Shown here: one piece after another, positions 60,776 through 64,000 of the stretch
How the letters are laid out: the number at the start of each line of letters is the position of its first letter
Position numbering within the stretch: the stretch's first letter is position 1
Source of the DNA: Bacillota bacterium
GTDB lineage: Bacteria; Bacillota; Clostridia; Christensenellales; Aristaeellaceae
DNA: 64,000 nt
Direction of reading: 5' to 3'
NCBI GenBank assembly: GCA_023411395.1
Contig: JAEYOV010000071.1
Span: forward strand, 1-64,000
The notes under the pieces: generated by a model
What the model saw: the letters and a program-made list of their open reading frames with translations, nothing else
Databases searched by the model: none
Told to the model about the DNA's origin: nothing
Translations under genes and position numbers: made by a program

Positions 60776-61132
60776 ATGACGATGAAGCAGCCGCGCCGTG
60801 TCCGCTATATGACCTTGCTTGTGGTGCTGGCGGTGATCGGTGCCGCTTTCCTGGCCACCAACCGCGGCATACTCACCACAATCCAGGAGACGGACAAGAA
60901 GATAAACGGGGCACGCATCACCCTTGGCAGCGTACAAAATGAAAAGCTGAAGCTCGATGCGGAACTGAGCGTTGCCGGTACCGACGCCTATATTGAAAAC
61001 CAGGCCAGAACACGCTACGGCTATTTAAAGCCCGGCGAGCTGCGCTTTGTCATCACCAACCCGGAAGCACTGTATTCAAGCGGGGCGGAAACCCCGCAGC
61101 TTCAGGTTGTTCAGGAAGGGGACAAGCCGTAA
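60776..61132 (+). CDS. divIC: Septum formation initiator DivIC/FtsB
   Basis: 118 residues from ATG 60776, with GGGGGTGAG before it. A single membrane helix at about 14-33 (LLVVLAVIGAAFLATNRGI) is followed by a coiled coil (TIQETDKKINGARITLGSVQNEKLKLDAELSVAGTDAYIENQARTRYGYLKPGELRFVI). The end matches DivIC/FtsB (Y-I-E-x-x-A-R). It forms the FtsL/DivIB/DivIC division complex. yabQ ends 47 nt upstream, as in Bacillus. Confidence 0.92.
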   Translation: MTMKQPRRVRYMTLLVVLAVIGAAFLATNRGILTTIQETDKKINGARITLGSVQNEKLKLDAELSVAGTDAYIENQARTRYGYLKPGELRFVITNPEALYSSGAETPQLQVVQEGDKP

Positions 61133-61159
61133 GTTCACCCGGGAAGGGAGGTGGGGATT

Positions 61160-62068
61160 ATGCGGGCTGCAGTGATTGGCATCGGCTCCAATTCCGTCCG
61201 CATGCTGGTGGCCGATGTGCAGGGAGGAAAGCTCCATCAGGTCCTCCGCGACCGGGAGGGGACGCGGCTGTTCGGCGGGCTCAGCCAGGATGGGAACCTG
61301 AGCCGGGAAAGCATGACCCTGACCATGACGGCGGTGCGCACCATGCATCAAAAAGCTATCGCGCTGAACGCGGCAGCGATTCATCTGTTTGCCACAAGCG
61401 CCGTTCGCGACGCCGGGAATCAACAGGAATTCAGCAGCATGATCCTTCATGATACGGGTCTTGAGCTGGAAATCTGTTCCGGGGAAAGCGAAGCGGCGCT
61501 CTCGTTTTTGGGTTCCACATTCGGGGAGCGTTCCGGTGTCATCGATATCGGCGGCGGCTCTACGGAATATGTCATCGGCTGTGGCACGGTTATCGAATGC
61601 GGCATGAGCCTGCAAATGGGGGCGGTGCGGCTGTTCAGGCTGTATCCCATCCAATCGGCGGCGGATGTGCCCAGGGTGCTTCATGCGGCCTATGAGATCC
61701 TCAAGGAGGGCATAGGGCCTTTGATAGACGCCGGGCTGCCGGACAATTGGGTGGGTGTGGGCGGTACGTTCACCGCTCTGGCCGCTATATGCAAGGGCGT
61801 TCCCTGGACAGAAAAAACGCGGCTGAACGGGTACAGCCTTTCGCTTGACCAGGTGGAAAGCTGGCTGTACCGTCTGGCGGGCATGAGCCTTCCACAGCGC
61901 ATGACACTTCCGGGGCTGCAGCCCCAGCGGGCCGACATCATGGCACACGGCACGGCCATCCTGGCCGCCAGCATGCGGCAATTGAACATTCCATCCATCC
62001 TTGTGTCGGAATTTGGCAACCTGGACGGCTATCTGAAGCAAAAGTATATGTGCAGCACGGTTTTATAA
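61160..62068 (+). CDS. Ppx/GppA exopolyphosphatase family protein
   Basis: 302 residues from ATG 61160 (AAGGGAGG, 8-nt spacing). AAVIGIGSNSVRMLVADV is the ASKHA nucleotide loop; LFATSAVRDAGNQQEF and GVIDIGGGSTEYVIG (second phosphate loop) are clear. It is the short form without the C-terminal HD domain. It degrades polyphosphate or (p)ppGpp-related nucleotides. It follows divIC by 27 nt. Confidence 0.92.
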   Translation: MRAAVIGIGSNSVRMLVADVQGGKLHQVLRDREGTRLFGGLSQDGNLSRESMTLTMTAVRTMHQKAIALNAAAIHLFATSAVRDAGNQQEFSSMILHDTGLELEICSGESEAALSFLGSTFGERSGVIDIGGGSTEYVIGCGTVIECGMSLQMGAVRLFRLYPIQSAADVPRVLHAAYEILKEGIGPLIDAGLPDNWVGVGGTFTALAAICKGVPWTEKTRLNGYSLSLDQVESWLYRLAGMSLPQRMTLPGLQPQRADIMAHGTAILAASMRQLNIPSILVSEFGNLDGYLKQKYMCSTVL

Positions 62069-62112
62069 GGTTCACAAACAGAAAAGTTCACAATATTTTA
62101 TCGAACTGTCGC

Positions 62113-62141
62113 TTGATGATTACGCTTCAGTCTAGTATAAT
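62113..62141 (+). promoter_or_regulatory. Promoter of the PrsA-like gene
   Basis: TTGATG, 17 bp, TATAAT, 45 nt before ATG 62186. Confidence 0.75.
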
Positions 62142-62185
62142 AGCAAAAGCGACTTGCATTCGCACATAGAATAGGAGAGAATTTC

Positions 62186-63535
62186 ATGCGCAAAAAGGCG
62201 ATCATGGCCTTCATGCTGGCAGCGGCGATGCTTTTGTCCAGCTGTGCTTTGGTGGAAAAGGATCTGGCGGTGGACAACGCGACAGTCATCATTCAACTGG
62301 GGGATAAGAGCGTTACCAAGGCCCAGGTGAACAACGCGTTGGAATACCAGCTCTATAACATGGCCTATATGTACAGTATGTATGGCATGAGCTTTGACCC
62401 CACCGACGAAGCCGTCCGCGCCCAGGCGCTGGAGGAGGTATTTGTTGGTCTGACCCAGGAACTCGTGAAGGAGAAAAAGGCCCAGGAACTGGGCTTTGAT
62501 ACCTTTACCGCGGAAGAGGACACCGCTATCCGCGAAGAGGCCCAGGCCGATGTGGATGCCTACAGGGAAACCGTAAAGACCAGCTATTTTGCCGATACCA
62601 CCCTGGAAGGGGAAGCCCTTGACACCGCCATTTCGGAGAAAATGACGGAGCTTGGCCGGACGTTTGACAATTATTATGCCGCCGCCAAAGCCGAGGCGAC
62701 CGAGGAAAAGCTGCACAATTCCGCTGTTGCCGGCATCGCCGTTACGGAAGAGGAGATTCAAACGGAATATGACGCCCGCGTAGCGGAAGCGAAGGCGACC
62801 TACGAGAGTGATCTATCGGATTACGGCTACTCTGTCAACAATGGATACGACGTGTATTACGCCCCTGCCGGGTACCGCTACGTCAAGCATATCCTGCGCA
62901 AGCTCCCCGATGAAACGCAGACGGCGCTTTCTGGCCTGAACACGCAGATTACTGAAAAGACTACGCTGATCACAAGTCTGGACAGCGCCATTTCCGATCT
63001 TGGGGAAGATGTCGCCCAGGATGCTCCTGAACGCGTGAAGCTCAATGAGGACAAGATGGCGGCAGAAAAGGAAAAGGCCGACCTTCAGGCGCAGTACGAC
63101 AAGGCGCTGGAGGACGCGTACGCCGCATTGCAGCCCACGGTGGATGAGGTTTTGGAAAAGGTTGCCGCAGGGGAAGACTTTGACGCCTTGATGGAAACCT
63201 ATGGCGAGGATCCCGGTATGCAAAGCTCTCCCCGGAAAGAAACCGGCTATGCCGTGTGCCAGGATTTTGCCTCTTTTGATCCGGCTTTTACCGGGGCAGC
63301 CATGGCGCTTGCCAGCGTGGGCGACGTAAGCTCCGCTATCAAAGGGCAAAGCGGCATCCATATTATCCAGTATGCTTCTGACATCCCCGAAGGCCCCGTA
63401 GCACTGGAAACGGTAAAGGAAGACATTTCCGCCGAGCTTTTGGCCAATAAGCAGGACGAAGCGTATGCAGCCCAGGTGAGCCAGTGGGTGGAGCAGTCCG
63501 GCGTGAAGATCTACAAGGAAAGAATGAACCAATAG
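62186..63535 (+). CDS. PrsA/SurA-like peptidyl-prolyl isomerase lipoprotein with a coiled-coil insertion
   Basis: 449 residues. KKAIMAFMLAAAMLLSSC is a lipoprotein signal with the Cys at 19 (LSSC). An N-terminal SurA-like helical region (about 25-210) is followed by a parvulin domain. This domain is split: VKHILRKL (about 233) starts it, then about 75 residues of coiled coil (LNTQITEKTTLITSLDSAISDL...DLQAQYDKALEDAY), and it resumes with EVLEKVAAGEDFDALMETYGEDPG and ends IKGQSGIHIIQY. It folds secreted proteins at the outer face of the membrane. AGGAGAG precedes ATG 62186. Confidence 0.88.
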   Translation: MRKKAIMAFMLAAAMLLSSCALVEKDLAVDNATVIIQLGDKSVTKAQVNNALEYQLYNMAYMYSMYGMSFDPTDEAVRAQALEEVFVGLTQELVKEKKAQELGFDTFTAEEDTAIREEAQADVDAYRETVKTSYFADTTLEGEALDTAISEKMTELGRTFDNYYAAAKAEATEEKLHNSAVAGIAVTEEEIQTEYDARVAEAKATYESDLSDYGYSVNNGYDVYYAPAGYRYVKHILRKLPDETQTALSGLNTQITEKTTLITSLDSAISDLGEDVAQDAPERVKLNEDKMAAEKEKADLQAQYDKALEDAYAALQPTVDEVLEKVAAGEDFDALMETYGEDPGMQSSPRKETGYAVCQDFASFDPAFTGAAMALASVGDVSSAIKGQSGIHIIQYASDIPEGPVALETVKEDISAELLANKQDEAYAAQVSQWVEQSGVKIYKERMNQ

Positions 63536-63570
63536 TAATAAGATGCGGCGCTCCGGGTAACCGGATCGCT

Positions 63571-63618
63571 GAGCCTTCCCCTTTGAGGGGAAGGTGGCAT
63601 GAAGTGCCGGATGAGGTG
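63571..63618 (+). repeat. Interspersed hairpin repeat (GCCTTCCCC family)
   Basis: GCCTTCCCCTTTGAGGGGAAGGTGG, then GCATGAAGTGCC and GGATGAGG. This pattern (hairpin, short stem, GGATGAGGTG) is a widespread intergenic repeat type of gut Clostridia. Degenerate relatives lie near 23090-23112 and 35970-35993. Confidence 0.65.
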
Positions 63619-63693
63619 TTTGGAGCCACAGGCGGCGCTTCAGCTACGGAGTTCACAAGGGGAAGTCATGCTACTACCTTATTGATAATTTGC

Positions 63694-63727
63694 GCGGCGC
63701 TCCGGTTACCCGAAGCGCCGCTTTTTT
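63694..63727 (+). terminator. Terminator after the PrsA-like gene
   Basis: GCGGCGCT and AGCGCCGC arms with an inner CGG/CCG pair, followed by TTTTTT. The left half of this stem recurs at 63545-63564. Confidence 0.9.
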
Positions 63728-63742
63728 GCTGTAGATGCTGTT

Positions 63743-64000
63743 CTAGTCTTCCGGCGCGTTCTGAACCAGCCTTAACGCTTCCAGCAGCCGCTGCTCGTGT
63801 ACGATTTCCCGCTGGCGTAAAAAGCGCAGCACGCCGCCGGCATCCTGGTCGTCGCAGTGTGGCAGCACACGTTCAAAGGCGCGCCGCGACTGGCGCTCCG
63901 AGGCCAGATCCGCGTACAGGCAGGCAACGGGGTCCACACAGTCCGGGAAACCGGAGCCGGGGATGGAAGGCGTTTCCAGGCTGGCCGGCCAGGCTTCTAT
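63743..64000 (-). CDS. Manganese catalase/CotJC-like protein, C-terminal fragment
   Basis: 86 codons reach the right edge open; only the C-terminus is inside. CLYADLASERQSRRAFERVL, CDDQDAGGVLRFLRQREIVHEQRLLEALRLVQ match the last helices of CotJC and other manganese catalases (the Glu and His near E-x-V-H are metal ligands). CotJC is an outer spore-coat protein. The start lies off-window; TAG or other stop is at 63743. Confidence 0.75.
   Translation of the reverse strand: MEAWPASLETPSIPGSGFPDCVDPVACLYADLASERQSRRAFERVLPHCDDQDAGGVLRFLRQREIVHEQRLLEALRLVQNAPED

Noticed and set aside
1..64000. CRISPR array, tRNA, rRNA or transposase
   Set aside because: No spaced direct repeats of CRISPR type, no cloverleaf other than the tmRNA ends, and no transposase or integrase motifs were seen.

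Overview
The window looks like chromosomal DNA of a fairly GC-rich, spore-forming member of the Clostridia. The evidence is the yabP/yabQ/divIC cluster, a CotJC-like manganese catalase at the right edge, a Gram-positive PrsA-type lipoprotein, two LplB/YtcP oligosaccharide transport cassettes, BioY with a Firmicutes-type BirA box, and strong GGAGG ribosome sites with many SigA-like promoters. A gut or rumen lineage such as Christensenellales would fit, but that is inference.

Layout. 1-8331 (-) is the 5' 8.3 kb of a giant secreted surface protein that runs off the left edge. 8.7-12 kb has a VOC protein, a DUF4256 protein and a large unknown extracytoplasmic protein. 12.4-16.1 kb is an oligosaccharide ABC cassette (two permeases, a structured repeat, a DUF3502 solute-binding protein). 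16.2-20.5 kb has an ECF sigma/anti-sigma pair, a GNAT enzyme, small proteins and a lipoprotein. 20.8-29.7 kb is a carbohydrate-use locus: two Gfo/Idh/MocA oxidoreductases, a GH88 unsaturated uronyl hydrolase, a second ABC cassette, a sugar isomerase and a divergent AraC regulator. 29.7-39.5 kb holds stress and housekeeping genes (YdhG-like, SRPBCC, GlsB, alpha/beta hydrolase, KamA-like radical SAM, PhzF, YmaF, DUF421, Ohr, nitroreductase-TetR, DUF4342).

39.7-43.2 kb has an AT-rich probable foreign gene, a second copy of the structured repeat, ssrA (tmRNA), smpB and a lone proA. 43.2-48.5 kb encodes a cysteine-rich copper-type four-helix protein, a second DUF421 protein, a zinc-ribbon membrane protein and a CapD/EpsC-type sugar dehydratase. 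48.5-51.7 kb is a five-gene operon (Dabb, FetA-like and FetB-like ABC, cysteine desulfurase, DsrE). 51.8-59.2 kb has galT, a GH127-like protein, dus and two secreted proteins. 59.3-64 kb has bioY, yabP-yabQ-divIC-ppx, prsA and the catalase fragment.

The most unusual observation is a pair of long intergenic elements (14352-14544 and 40630-40888) that share an unpaired core and stem architecture while the paired bases differ in a compensating way, which suggests an undescribed structured RNA or hairpin-rich mobile element. Two divergent promoter pairs that share one symmetric hexamer (smpB/proA share a -35; Dabb/galT share a -10) also stand out. No CRISPR array, rRNA, tRNA, insertion-sequence transposase or prophage gene was seen.
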